From: Sediminicola sp. YIK13
GTDB lineage: Bacteria > Bacteroidota > Bacteroidia > Flavobacteriales > Flavobacteriaceae
DNA: 64,000 nucleotides
Direction: 5' to 3'
NCBI RefSeq assembly: GCF_001430825.1
Contig: NZ_CP010535.1
Coordinates: 724,501-788,500, forward strand
The position numbers and the translations under genes are program-made. The notes under the pieces are model-generated. The model was given only the letters and a program-made list of their open reading frames with translations, did no database searches and was not told the DNA's origin. Shown one piece after another: positions 35,233-44,067 of this stretch (position 1 is the stretch's first letter; each line of letters opens with the position of its first letter).

Positions 35233-37653
35233 TTGGAAGTGAATAGAACAAAAAAAGTTTTAGCAATTATCCTATTAGTTTTGGGGGTATTGGCCTTGGC
35301 CTTGATAATCTTTATCCAAACCCTAAGACCGGATTACAACGGAAAAAAGAAATTAAAAGGAATCTCGGAATCGGTCTCGGTTTATTTTGACACCTATGGG
35401 ATTCCCCATATTTATGCTTCCAATGAATTGGATGCCATAAGGGCTTTGGGATATGTGCACGCCCAAGATCGGTTGTGGCAAATGGAATTGTTAAGAAGGA
35501 TTGGGACAGGTGGCTTATCGGAGGTCTTTGGAAAAGATATGGTGGGGACAGATAAGTTTTTTCTCTCCTTGGGAATAGATGATGCCTCTGCAAAGGCTGT
35601 TACCGATTTGGATAAAAATTCTGAAGTGAATCAATTGGCAGAGGCCTATTTAGATGGAGTAAACCAGTTTATAGAGAAAGGACCCACCCCTGTAGAATTT
35701 TACCTTACAGGGCTTCAAAAAAAATCTTTTCAGGTAAAAGATATCTATAATACAGTGGGTTATATGGCTTTTAGTTTTGCCATGGCCCATAAAACAGACC
35801 CTTTGTTGAGCAATATCAAGGACAAATTAGGAATGTCTTATTTGATGGATTTGGGATTAGGGGTAAATAGTGATACGGAATGGATAAAAATTCACAAAGG
35901 TAATTCGTCGGATTCTATTCAAAATAAGTTAGTATCCTTATTGGAAAATTCGTTGAAGGGCTTGCCGTTTCCTCAGTTTATTGGAAGCAATAGTTGGGTT
36001 TTAGCACCCGAAAAAACCAAAAGTGGTAAGGTAATCTTGGCAAATGACCCCCATATTGGGTTTGCACAACCTTCCGTTTGGTTTGAGGCACACCTAAGCA
36101 CCCCTACTTATGAGAAATATGGATATCACATGGCAGGAATTCCATTCCCTATTTTGGGACATGACAGAACCTTGGCCTATGGGATTACCATGTTTGAAAA
36201 TGATGACATAGACTTTTACTACGAAAAAACCCACCCTTCCGACAGTACCCTATACAAAACTAATGAAGGTTGGGAAAAGTATCAGGTTTTCAGTAAAACG
36301 ATCAAAGTTAAGGATGGTAAGGATATTGCGTTTAGATTTCAAAAATCCAAGCACGGACCTATTTTAAATGGAATAGCGGAACAGGTTAAGGGAGAACGCC
36401 CCATTGCTATGTCATGGATATATTCCCAAGAAGAAAATAAGGTGCTTGAGGCTTTTAATGGCTTGAGCCATGCTAAAAACATAAAAGAATTTCAAGCGGC
36501 TTTGCCCAATATTCACGCTCCAGGGCTCAATATTATGTATGGGGATGCCCAAGGGAATGTTGCTTGGTGGGCGACGGCAAAGTTGTATCAGTTGCCTGAT
36601 TCGGCCAATACTAAATTCATCATGGATGGAGCTTCGGGGAAACATGAGGTTTTGCGTTATCTGGATTTTAAAGAAAATCCACAAGCCATAAATCCTCCTT
36701 GGCACTATGTGTATTCTGCCAATAACCAACCAGACTCCATAGCCGGGATGTTATATCCTGGATATTACTTGCCGGAGAATAGGGCTAAACGTATTGTACA
36801 ACTATTGGAACCAAGGAGTGATTGGGATATGGCCGCTACCCAAAACATGATGCTGGATGTTACTTCTGCGGTGGATGCCAGTATTGCAATGGATCTGGTC
36901 AAAACAATGGATCTTTCTCAATTATCCCAGGACAAAATTGAAGTTCTGGAGCTATTGGGGCAATGGGATGGCAGTTACCCCTTAAAAAGTGTAGAGGGTA
37001 CTCTCTACAACAGATGGGTCTATTTCTTCCTTAGAAACACCCTGGAGGACGAATTAGGGGAGGAGATGTTCCAACAGTTATTGGCCACTCATTTGATAAA
37101 ACGGGCCATAGCACCTTTTGCTGCCAAAACAACATCGGTTTGGTGGGATAATACGTTTACCAAAGACAAGGCAGAAACAAAAGAGGATATAGTACGGCTG
37201 GCATTTGATGAGGCAATTGCATCTTTGAAAGCAGATTTAGGTGAAGATAGTGCCCAATGGACATGGGACAAAGTACATACGCTGGAACATGGGCATCCAA
37301 TAGGACAGGTAGCATCATTGCGGCGTTTTTTTAATGTGGGACCTTTCCCAGTAATTGGCGCTAGGGAAGTAATAAACAATATGGGGTTTCCCTATGACAA
37401 CACTAGATTTTATAAGGTGAATTCAGGACCGTCGACCAGACGCATTGTGGATTTTTCGGATATCGAAAATAGCAGAAGTATCCTTCCCACCGGACAATCA
37501 GGGAATCCGTTCAGTCCTCATTATGAAGACCAGGCAGAGATGTACATCAATGGCGAATTTCGTAAAATGATGATGAATGAACTGGAAATAAAAAAGACAT
37601 CTGAAAACATTCTGATTTTCCAACCAACTAAACGCAAGAAAAGTAACAATTGA
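35233..37653 (+). CDS. Penicillin acylase family protein (Ntn hydrolase)
   Basis: 806-residue periplasmic N-terminal-nucleophile amidohydrolase. One N-terminal hydrophobic helix (8-29) exports or anchors it. The alpha part opens with DTYGIPHIYA (53-62), typical of the family. Self-cleavage is expected at G251|S252 in FIGSNSWVLAP, making Ser252 the nucleophile of the beta chain; the beta part has GIPFPILGHDRTLAYGITMFENDD and HGHPIGQV. Substrates could be beta-lactams, acyl-homoserine lactones or acylated amino acids; not determinable here. Start is a TTG at 35233; a GTG at 35239 is equally possible. Followed by the unlinked yifB gene. Confidence 0.9.
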   Translation: MEVNRTKKVLAIILLVLGVLALALIIFIQTLRPDYNGKKKLKGISESVSVYFDTYGIPHIYASNELDAIRALGYVHAQDRLWQMELLRRIGTGGLSEVFGKDMVGTDKFFLSLGIDDASAKAVTDLDKNSEVNQLAEAYLDGVNQFIEKGPTPVEFYLTGLQKKSFQVKDIYNTVGYMAFSFAMAHKTDPLLSNIKDKLGMSYLMDLGLGVNSDTEWIKIHKGNSSDSIQNKLVSLLENSLKGLPFPQFIGSNSWVLAPEKTKSGKVILANDPHIGFAQPSVWFEAHLSTPTYEKYGYHMAGIPFPILGHDRTLAYGITMFENDDIDFYYEKTHPSDSTLYKTNEGWEKYQVFSKTIKVKDGKDIAFRFQKSKHGPILNGIAEQVKGERPIAMSWIYSQEENKVLEAFNGLSHAKNIKEFQAALPNIHAPGLNIMYGDAQGNVAWWATAKLYQLPDSANTKFIMDGASGKHEVLRYLDFKENPQAINPPWHYVYSANNQPDSIAGMLYPGYYLPENRAKRIVQLLEPRSDWDMAATQNMMLDVTSAVDASIAMDLVKTMDLSQLSQDKIEVLELLGQWDGSYPLKSVEGTLYNRWVYFFLRNTLEDELGEEMFQQLLATHLIKRAIAPFAAKTTSVWWDNTFTKDKAETKEDIVRLAFDEAIASLKADLGEDSAQWTWDKVHTLEHGHPIGQVASLRRFFNVGPFPVIGAREVINNMGFPYDNTRFYKVNSGPSTRRIVDFSDIENSRSILPTGQSGNPFSPHYEDQAEMYINGEFRKMMMNELEIKKTSENILIFQPTKRKKSNN

Positions 37654-37759
37654 AGAACTTTTTTTAAAAAGAACAGCTACAAATTACACTTCTATTCATC
37701 GAAAATAGTAGATACCTAAAAATTTTAATTACTTTTAGGGAGAAACAAGTCTATTTTTT

Positions 37760-39295
37760 ATGTTGTCAAAAGTTTATGGAAGCGCAGTATTTGGGGTGGA
37801 GGCCACCACTATTGTTGTTGAGGTGAATGTTGACAAGGGCATAGGGTACCATTTGGTTGGTTTACCCGATAATGCCATTAAAGAGAGTAATTATAGAATT
37901 GCCGCAGCCTTACAGAACAATGGATATAAAATTCCAGGCAAAAAGATCACTATTAATATGGCCCCAGCCGATATGCGCAAAGAAGGTTCGGCCTATGATC
38001 TCACCCTTGCCTTGGGAATATTAACCGCTTCCAATCAAATTAAATCAGAAAACATAGACAAATACATCATCATGGGAGAACTCTCCTTAGATGGTAGCCT
38101 GCAACCTATTAAAGGCGCCTTGCCTATAGCCATAAAGGCGAAAGAAGAGGGGTTTAAAGGGTTTATCCTGCCTAAAGAAAATGCGCGGGAAGCTGCAATT
38201 GTAAGTGATTTGGAAGTATATGGTATAGATAATATAAAGGAAGTCACTGCTTTTTTTGACAGTGAATCACCTTTAGAGCAGACCATTATAGATACTAGGG
38301 AGGAGTTTTATAAGAGCTTGGATTTTCCGGAATTTGATTTTTCGGATGTAAAAGGGCAGGAAAGCATTAAGCGCTGTATGGAAATAGCAGCTGCAGGAGG
38401 TCATAACATCATTCTTATTGGTCCCCCTGGAGCAGGGAAGACCATGTTGGCCAAGCGTTTGCCCTCTATATTGCCTCCAATGACCCTACATGAGGCCCTA
38501 GAGACCACCAAAATTCACAGTGTGGTGGGAAAGATCAAGAATATGGGATTAATGAACCAACGTCCCTTTCGGAGTCCACATCATACCATTAGTGATGTGG
38601 CATTGGTAGGAGGGGGCGCCTATCCACAACCTGGGGAAATCTCACTTTCCCATAATGGAGTTCTATTTTTGGATGAACTTCCTGAATTTAAACGTGGGGT
38701 CTTGGAAGTAATGCGCCAACCCTTAGAGGATAGGGAGGTCACCATTTCCCGAGCACGGTTTACGGTGACCTATCCCAGTAGTTTTATGTTAGTAGCGAGT
38801 ATGAACCCTAGTCCCAGTGGTTATTTTAATGATCCCGATGCTCCGGTAACTTCTTCTCCGGCCGAAATACAGCGGTATTTGAGCAAGGTATCGGGACCTT
38901 TGTTGGACCGTATAGATATTCATATAGAAGTAACACCAGTACCCTTTGAAAAGTTGTCAGAAGATCGTAAAGGTGAGGGAAGTGTTGAAATAAGAAAGCG
39001 TGTTACTTCGGCAAGGGAATTACAGACCTTAAGGTTCGACGGTTTGGAACATGTACACTACAATGCACAGATGAATACCAAACATATTCGGCAGTACTGC
39101 AAACTGGACGATGCCTCAAAATCCTTGTTGAAAAATGCCATGGAAAGGCTGAACCTTTCTGCCAGGGCATATGATAGGATACTCAAAGTGGCCAGAACCA
39201 TTGCTGATCTGGACAATTCCCAGGAAATTGATGGCAATCATATCGGCGAAGCTATACAGTACAGATCACTGGATAGGGAAGGATGGCTGGGGTAA
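37760..39295 (+). CDS. YifB/ComM family Mg-chelatase-like AAA+ ATPase
   Basis: 511-residue ATPase of the YifB/ComM family. The N-terminal ChlI domain (about 1-170) is followed by the AAA+ module with Walker A GPPGAGKT (221-228), Walker B LFLDELPEF and the sensor/RQPLEDREVTISRA segment, then a C-terminal Mg-chelatase lid (about 410-505). ComM is a hexameric branch-migration helicase promoting integration of transforming DNA in naturally competent bacteria, so this gene hints at recombination of incoming DNA. Single gene, no competence genes nearby. Confidence 0.92.
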   Translation: MLSKVYGSAVFGVEATTIVVEVNVDKGIGYHLVGLPDNAIKESNYRIAAALQNNGYKIPGKKITINMAPADMRKEGSAYDLTLALGILTASNQIKSENIDKYIIMGELSLDGSLQPIKGALPIAIKAKEEGFKGFILPKENAREAAIVSDLEVYGIDNIKEVTAFFDSESPLEQTIIDTREEFYKSLDFPEFDFSDVKGQESIKRCMEIAAAGGHNIILIGPPGAGKTMLAKRLPSILPPMTLHEALETTKIHSVVGKIKNMGLMNQRPFRSPHHTISDVALVGGGAYPQPGEISLSHNGVLFLDELPEFKRGVLEVMRQPLEDREVTISRARFTVTYPSSFMLVASMNPSPSGYFNDPDAPVTSSPAEIQRYLSKVSGPLLDRIDIHIEVTPVPFEKLSEDRKGEGSVEIRKRVTSARELQTLRFDGLEHVHYNAQMNTKHIRQYCKLDDASKSLLKNAMERLNLSARAYDRILKVARTIADLDNSQEIDGNHIGEAIQYRSLDREGWLG

Positions 39296-39398
39296 AATGC
39301 TGATCTATGCGTATGTATAATACTATTTAACAGTGAATTATGGAATTTTATTAAGCGACAATTGTATATTTAAGAACAACTAAATTAAAAATCACCTT

Positions 39399-42263
39399 AT
39401 GACATCAAAAATGAAGCTAAAATCAATTTTATTGGCATTTCTCAGTATGAGTTTTGTTTTGACTTCTTGCAAGACCGAGAAAAAGGTTGAAGAAACAGCA
39501 AAACTTTCCATCGATTTTGAAAAATACGAATTGGATAATGGTTTGGATGTAGTCCTCCATCAAGATAAAAGTGATCCTATAGTATCCCTTGCCATCCAAT
39601 ATGGGGTTGGTTCCAATAGGGAAAAAACCGGACGTACGGGATTTGCGCATTTGTTTGAGCATATGTTGTTCCAAGAATCGGAGAATGTAGGTCAGGACCA
39701 GTTCTTCAAAAAAATACAAGATGCCGGGGGAACCCTTAACGGAGGGACTTGGAAAGACGGTACCGTTTACTACGAGGTAGTTCCAAAAAATGCTATGGAA
39801 ATGATCATGTGGCTGGAAAGCGACCGTATGGGTTATTTGATCAATACTGTTACGGAATCGGCCTTTAACAATCAGCAGGAAGTAGTACAGAATGAAAAAA
39901 GACAGCGAGTGGATAACAATCCATATGGGCATACAGGCTGGGTGCTGGACAAAAATCTATATCCGGAAGGCCATCCCTACAATTGGCAAGTAATTGGGGA
40001 ACTTGTAGATCTCCAAAATGCCACCGTTGAGGACGTAAAGGAATTTTATGACCGTTTTTATGGTCCCAATAATGCCACTTTGGTATTATCAGGAGATTTT
40101 GAAACTGAAGAAGCAAAAGCTTTGATCGAAAAATATTTTGGAGAAATCAAAAGACGTCAGGAAGTTGTACCTATGGCTCCACAACCTGTAACGCTAACAG
40201 AAACCAAGCGATTGTACCACGAGGACAATTTTGCGAAAACACCTCAGCTTAACATGGTTTGGCCAACACCACAACAGTATACGGAAGACGCCTATGCCCT
40301 TGATTTCTTGGGAGAAATTCTGGGCAACGGAAAAAAAGCACCCCTGTATAAAATTTTGGTTAAGGAAAAGGATCTAACATCTAGGACTACAGCCTATAAT
40401 AATGCACAGGAACTGGCAGGGGAATTTCAAATTAGTATCACCGCCAACAATGACAAGAGCTTGAAAGATGTAGAAGCCGGAATTTTTGAAGCCTTTGCAC
40501 TTTTTGAAAAAGAAGGAGTTTCAGAAAGGGACATTGAGCGTATCAAGGCCGGATTGGAAACCCAATTTTACAATGGTATCAGCAGCATCTTGGGGAAAGG
40601 ATTCCAATTGGCTCAATACAATGTTTTTGCCGGTGATCCAGGGTTCATAGAACAGGATATAGAAAACATTAAGAAGGTCACCAAAGAGGATGTCCTTCGG
40701 GTATACAATACCTATATCAAAGACAAACCTTTTGTCATGACCAGTTTTGTGCCAAAGGGAAAAATGGAGTTGGTAGCAGAGAACTCTATAAAGGCCTCCG
40801 TAGTAGAGGAGGAGATTAAAGAGAATGTGACCAAGGTAGTTGAAGACAGCAAAGAAGAAATTGTAAAAACGCCATCAAAGATTAATCGATCCGTTGAGCC
40901 AAATCAGGGAACAGCTCCTGCCTTGTCCATTCCTACTACCTGGACTGCTGAGTTAAGCAATGGGATGGATGTTTATGGTATTGAACAGGATGAAATTCCT
41001 ACCGTAAACTTTAGTCTTGTCATAGAGGGTGGACATTTGTTGGATGACAAAAGCAAAAACGGAGTGGCAAATCTGATGACCGATATTATGATGGAGGGCA
41101 CAGCCACTAAAACTCCAGAGCAATTAGAGGAGGAAATCGAATTATTGGGAGCCTCCATTTACATGTACACCACCAAAGAGTCCATTGTTATAAGGGGTAA
41201 CGCCTTAACAAGGAATTTTGGGAAAACAATGAAGCTAATTGAGGAAATAATTATGGAACCTCGTTGGGATCAGGAAGAATTTGCAAGAATTAAAACAAAG
41301 ACCATCAATAGTATTAAAAGGAATGAGGCCGACCCAAATTCAGTTGCGGAAAAGGTGTACGATAAATTGTTATATGGGGATGAACATATTTTTGGTTACC
41401 CAATCAGTGGTACCGAGGCTTCCATACAAGCTATTACCATAGACGATTTGAAAGCGTTCTATACCCAAAACTTTTCACCATCCATTAGTAAATTCAATGT
41501 GGTGGGGAAAATAGATAAGGCAACAGTCCTTGAGAACCTTAAAGATCTGGAAGCAAAATGGGCAGCCAAAGATGTAAATATCCCAGAATTCCCATTGCCT
41601 AGCAAGAGAGACAAGGCGTCACTCTATTTTGTGGATATACCCAATGCAAAGCAGTCAGTAATTAATATTGGGTATCTGGCCCTCCCAAGAACCGATAAGG
41701 ATTACTATCCTGCTGAGGTGATGAACTATAAACTCGGAGGTTCCTTTTCTGGAACTGTAAATCTGATTCTACGAGAAGAAAAAGGGTACACCTATGGCGC
41801 CAGATCAGGGTTCAATGGCGGTAAAGTGCCGGGAACATTTACAGCTTCGTCAAGCGTGCGGACCAATACAACTGGGGAGTCAGTTCAGATCTTTAAAAAT
41901 GAGATTGCCAAATATAAAAATGGAATAACGGCCGAAGATCTGGAATTCACTAAAAATGCCCTGATCAAATCCAACGCCCGTCGTTTTGAAACACAAAATT
42001 CCTTATTGGGAATGTTACAGGAAATGAGCAATTATAATTTGCCTAAAAATTATATCGAAGGCGAAGAACAGATTGTAAAAGGAATGACGTTGGAACAACA
42101 CAAAGAGTTGGCGAATAAATATTTGGATGAGTCTAAAATGGCATATTTGGTGGTAGGTGATGCTGCAACCCAATTTGAACAGTTCGAAAAAATGGGGTTT
42201 GATGAAGTGTTGCTAGTGGACAAGGAAGGAAAGGAATTAAAGCCGATAAAAATTAAAATGTAA
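39399..42263 (+). CDS. M16 family zinc metalloprotease, lipoprotein
   Basis: 954-residue insulinase-type peptidase with two M16 repeats in one chain. Lipobox LTSC with Cys24. The first repeat has the inverted zinc motif HLFEH (84-88) and the downstream zinc Glu in NNQQEVVQNE (about 161-166), so it is catalytic; the second repeat (about 505-940) lacks HxxEH but keeps the R-E-E-K-G-Y-T-Y-G element that binds substrate, as in PqqL/pitrilysin-like enzymes. Likely degrades peptides in the periplasm or at the surface. Single gene ending at a strong terminator; the start could also be Met5. Confidence 0.92.
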   Translation: MTSKMKLKSILLAFLSMSFVLTSCKTEKKVEETAKLSIDFEKYELDNGLDVVLHQDKSDPIVSLAIQYGVGSNREKTGRTGFAHLFEHMLFQESENVGQDQFFKKIQDAGGTLNGGTWKDGTVYYEVVPKNAMEMIMWLESDRMGYLINTVTESAFNNQQEVVQNEKRQRVDNNPYGHTGWVLDKNLYPEGHPYNWQVIGELVDLQNATVEDVKEFYDRFYGPNNATLVLSGDFETEEAKALIEKYFGEIKRRQEVVPMAPQPVTLTETKRLYHEDNFAKTPQLNMVWPTPQQYTEDAYALDFLGEILGNGKKAPLYKILVKEKDLTSRTTAYNNAQELAGEFQISITANNDKSLKDVEAGIFEAFALFEKEGVSERDIERIKAGLETQFYNGISSILGKGFQLAQYNVFAGDPGFIEQDIENIKKVTKEDVLRVYNTYIKDKPFVMTSFVPKGKMELVAENSIKASVVEEEIKENVTKVVEDSKEEIVKTPSKINRSVEPNQGTAPALSIPTTWTAELSNGMDVYGIEQDEIPTVNFSLVIEGGHLLDDKSKNGVANLMTDIMMEGTATKTPEQLEEEIELLGASIYMYTTKESIVIRGNALTRNFGKTMKLIEEIIMEPRWDQEEFARIKTKTINSIKRNEADPNSVAEKVYDKLLYGDEHIFGYPISGTEASIQAITIDDLKAFYTQNFSPSISKFNVVGKIDKATVLENLKDLEAKWAAKDVNIPEFPLPSKRDKASLYFVDIPNAKQSVINIGYLALPRTDKDYYPAEVMNYKLGGSFSGTVNLILREEKGYTYGARSGFNGGKVPGTFTASSSVRTNTTGESVQIFKNEIAKYKNGITAEDLEFTKNALIKSNARRFETQNSLLGMLQEMSNYNLPKNYIEGEEQIVKGMTLEQHKELANKYLDESKMAYLVVGDAATQFEQFEKMGFDEVLLVDKEGKELKPIKIKM

Positions 42264-42284
42264 ATATCAAAATAGATATGTTAT

Positions 42285-42315
42285 AAAAAGGCACCCATCC
42301 AAGGGTGCCTTTTTT
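42285..42315 (+). terminator. Terminator after the M16 protease gene
   Basis: Stem AAAAAGGCACCC / GGGTGCCTTTTT, 12 bp, with a six-base ATCCAA loop and a T6 tail, 21 bases after the stop. The A5 on the left makes it symmetrical, but no minus-strand gene reaches it closely. Confidence 0.9.
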
Positions 42316-42776
42316 ATTGAACAAACAAAATCCAACCAAGTAGTGGGTATAAAGATTAATAGTTACATTTGATATAGATGGACCATAGAATGCAAAAGAT
42401 GCAAAAGGTATATAGAAAGAATGAAAAAGTAGTTTTTTTCTTCATAAGTAGGGCTTTATAAAGAAAACGATTTTTAATAATGAAGAATATTCTTACACTT
42501 TTAAAGGATCAAATATTCGTTAAGTGGTTGAATTATAAAATTTCGCATACTTCAGGTTAAAGAGCAAGTTCTAAATAATAGAAACATAGGATTAGTATAG
42601 GGACTCAAAATTGCTGGAAAGGGTACAAATTGTTTTTAGAAAATTCAATTAGTAAGAAACTATGCTATTTAAACATTCAAAGTAAGGACGAAAGATGATT
42701 TTTAAGACAGAATTAAAGAAAAAATGATTATTGGAAAGGGAGTATTATAAAGTCACGTTAATAATGTAGGATGCGA
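42316..42776. other. AT-rich gap without recognisable gene
   Basis: About 460 bases between the terminator and the stop of the next minus-strand gene. I find only a 26-codon frame at 42480-42560 (MKNILTLLKDQIF...) with no family resemblance, a short duplication of GATGCAAAA near 42395, and no tRNA-like or terminator structure. An undetected small RNA cannot be excluded. Confidence 0.5.
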
Positions 42777-43319
42777 CTAAGAGTTCTCATCCCTTATTTC
42801 TTGTGCAAAAACATCTTTAAAAATATAAATAGTAATTAAAAACACCCCCAATGTCAAAAGGGCAAGGGCATAGTCCCATTCTAAAAGCATAAAGAACCCT
42901 CCAGACATAATGGCTATGCTACCAAATACCATGATCAAGTTCCAAATGATAAGACTTGTATTCAATTTGTTGCTTTTATTTTCTTTGGAAAAGTAAGCAG
43001 TTCCTTCCAAGATGGCCCAAAGGATCAAGGAAATCACCAGTATGATTTGCGTATAAAGAGCGAAAGGCAAGTGGTAAATCTGTATCAGTCCATTGATCGA
43101 CCAGAAAGAAATGAGTATTAATTTATTGTAGGCGAGAAAAGTTTTTTTTGGTTTGTTCCAAAATCGCAATGCATAGAGTGCCAATATACTTACAAAAGCT
43201 GCGGTAAGTATAGTAGAAGCCAATTGCCAATGTAGCATTTTAAAAATGAATCCCACTAGTAGAAAGCACATGGAAACTCTCAAGGGAATACTCAGAATTT
43301 TTTTATCGCTCTCCATCAC
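42777..43319 (-). CDS. Hypothetical multi-pass membrane protein
   Basis: 180-residue protein with about five to six hydrophobic segments (near 12-30, 33-50, 65-82, 85-106, 120-140, 146-168) and short basic or acidic ends; no signal cleavage site. The segment VGFIFKMLHWQLAS (16-30) has the F-K-x-x-H-W pattern seen in GldL and in several small flavobacterial membrane proteins, but there is no further similarity to GldL that I can see. Function unknown. It lies 20 bases downstream of the zinc-ribbon protein gene, in one unit with it. Confidence 0.7.
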   Translation of the reverse strand: MMESDKKILSIPLRVSMCFLLVGFIFKMLHWQLASTILTAAFVSILALYALRFWNKPKKTFLAYNKLILISFWSINGLIQIYHLPFALYTQIILVISLILWAILEGTAYFSKENKSNKLNTSLIIWNLIMVFGSIAIMSGGFFMLLEWDYALALLTLGVFLITIYIFKDVFAQEIRDENS

Positions 43320-43339
43320 TATTGGTTTTATCGGTTAAC

Positions 43340-43783
43340 TCATATTGCCTTAATATTGGCCTTTAATCCTTCCATGATACCCAAGATGTTGTTCACCGTT
43401 TCGTTCAAGTAATATTTTATGACAACATGGGGAATACGTATGGTTGTAAATCCATTTTTAAATGAATGCATGGCCTCTTCCAAATCATTAATTGCCTGCT
43501 CATGGGTTATCATACTATATTCTGTATCTATCTCTATATTGAGTTTTACCCTAGATATAGCTACATCTACGGATTTTTTACCATCCCACCATTCCAACAT
43601 GGGATGCACTCCTGCATTTTTAAGGCCATAATATAATTGTACGGCTTCCACCGGGGTATTGTTTTTATGGATGAGCTTTTTTAACTGAACAAAGTGCTTA
43701 TCGCAAAGTTCAACTCCTAAGATGTCCATGGAATTTTTATGGTCTATATAACTCAGTTCTTTTTTACATTGTAAGCAAGTCAT
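43340..43783 (-). CDS. Hypothetical protein: N-terminal zinc ribbon, nuclease-like C-terminal half
   Basis: 147-residue soluble protein not assigned to a known family. Residues C3, C6, C27 and H30 form a CxxC...CxxH set that could hold one zinc. Residues 69-125 (KKSVDVAIS, LNIEIDTEY, then an acidic helix and GFTTIRIPHVVI) follow the strand-strand-helix-strand order of DUF559/Vsr-type PD-(D/E)xK folds, with D73, E84 and D86 where catalytic acids would be. This is a resemblance by eye only. Followed by the membrane-protein gene; a tandem repeat lies 70-107 bases upstream of its start. Confidence 0.65.
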   Translation of the reverse strand: MTCLQCKKELSYIDHKNSMDILGVELCDKHFVQLKKLIHKNNTPVEAVQLYYGLKNAGVHPMLEWWDGKKSVDVAISRVKLNIEIDTEYSMITHEQAINDLEEAMHSFKNGFTTIRIPHVVIKYYLNETVNNILGIMEGLKANIKAI

Positions 43784-43852
43784 TAAAGTAGGTCAATTAA
43801 GGTTCGGGATTATTATAACCGTAATATTTTAGGAATATTATCTTGTAATGTC

Positions 43853-43890
43853 AACTTTTAGATGAACTGCAAACTTTTAGACGAACTACA
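43853..43890. repeat. Imperfect tandem 19-base direct repeat
   Basis: Two abutting copies of AACTTTTAGAYGAACTRCA (43853-43871 and 43872-43890) agree at 17 of 19 positions. The repeat lies between the divergent hypothetical gene (start 43783) and the DUF2891-pxp unit (start 44068). Adjacent same-orientation half-sites about two helical turns apart would suit a regulator that binds direct repeats; the protein is unknown. The rest of this 284-base gap shows no gene. Confidence 0.5.
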
Positions 43891-44067
43891 CTGTAATTGG
43901 TCATTTAAAGACTGTTTTTTACGCTGGTGAACGATATAGAAAAACAATATATTAGAGTGAAACTCTTCTAGAACCATGTCCTGTTCAAGAAAATGCACCT
44001 ATTTCCCAATTTTAGATTCAAGGTATTATATGTACATTTAGTTTTTCTATAAAATAAATGTTCCCCC

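Noticed and set aside
39429-39932. 167-codon minus-strand frame within the M16 protease gene
   Set aside because: Shadow of the conserved N-terminal protease domain.
42480-42560. 26-codon frame MKNILTLLKDQIF...
   Set aside because: Too short, in AT-rich intergenic DNA, no similarity or start signal to support it.
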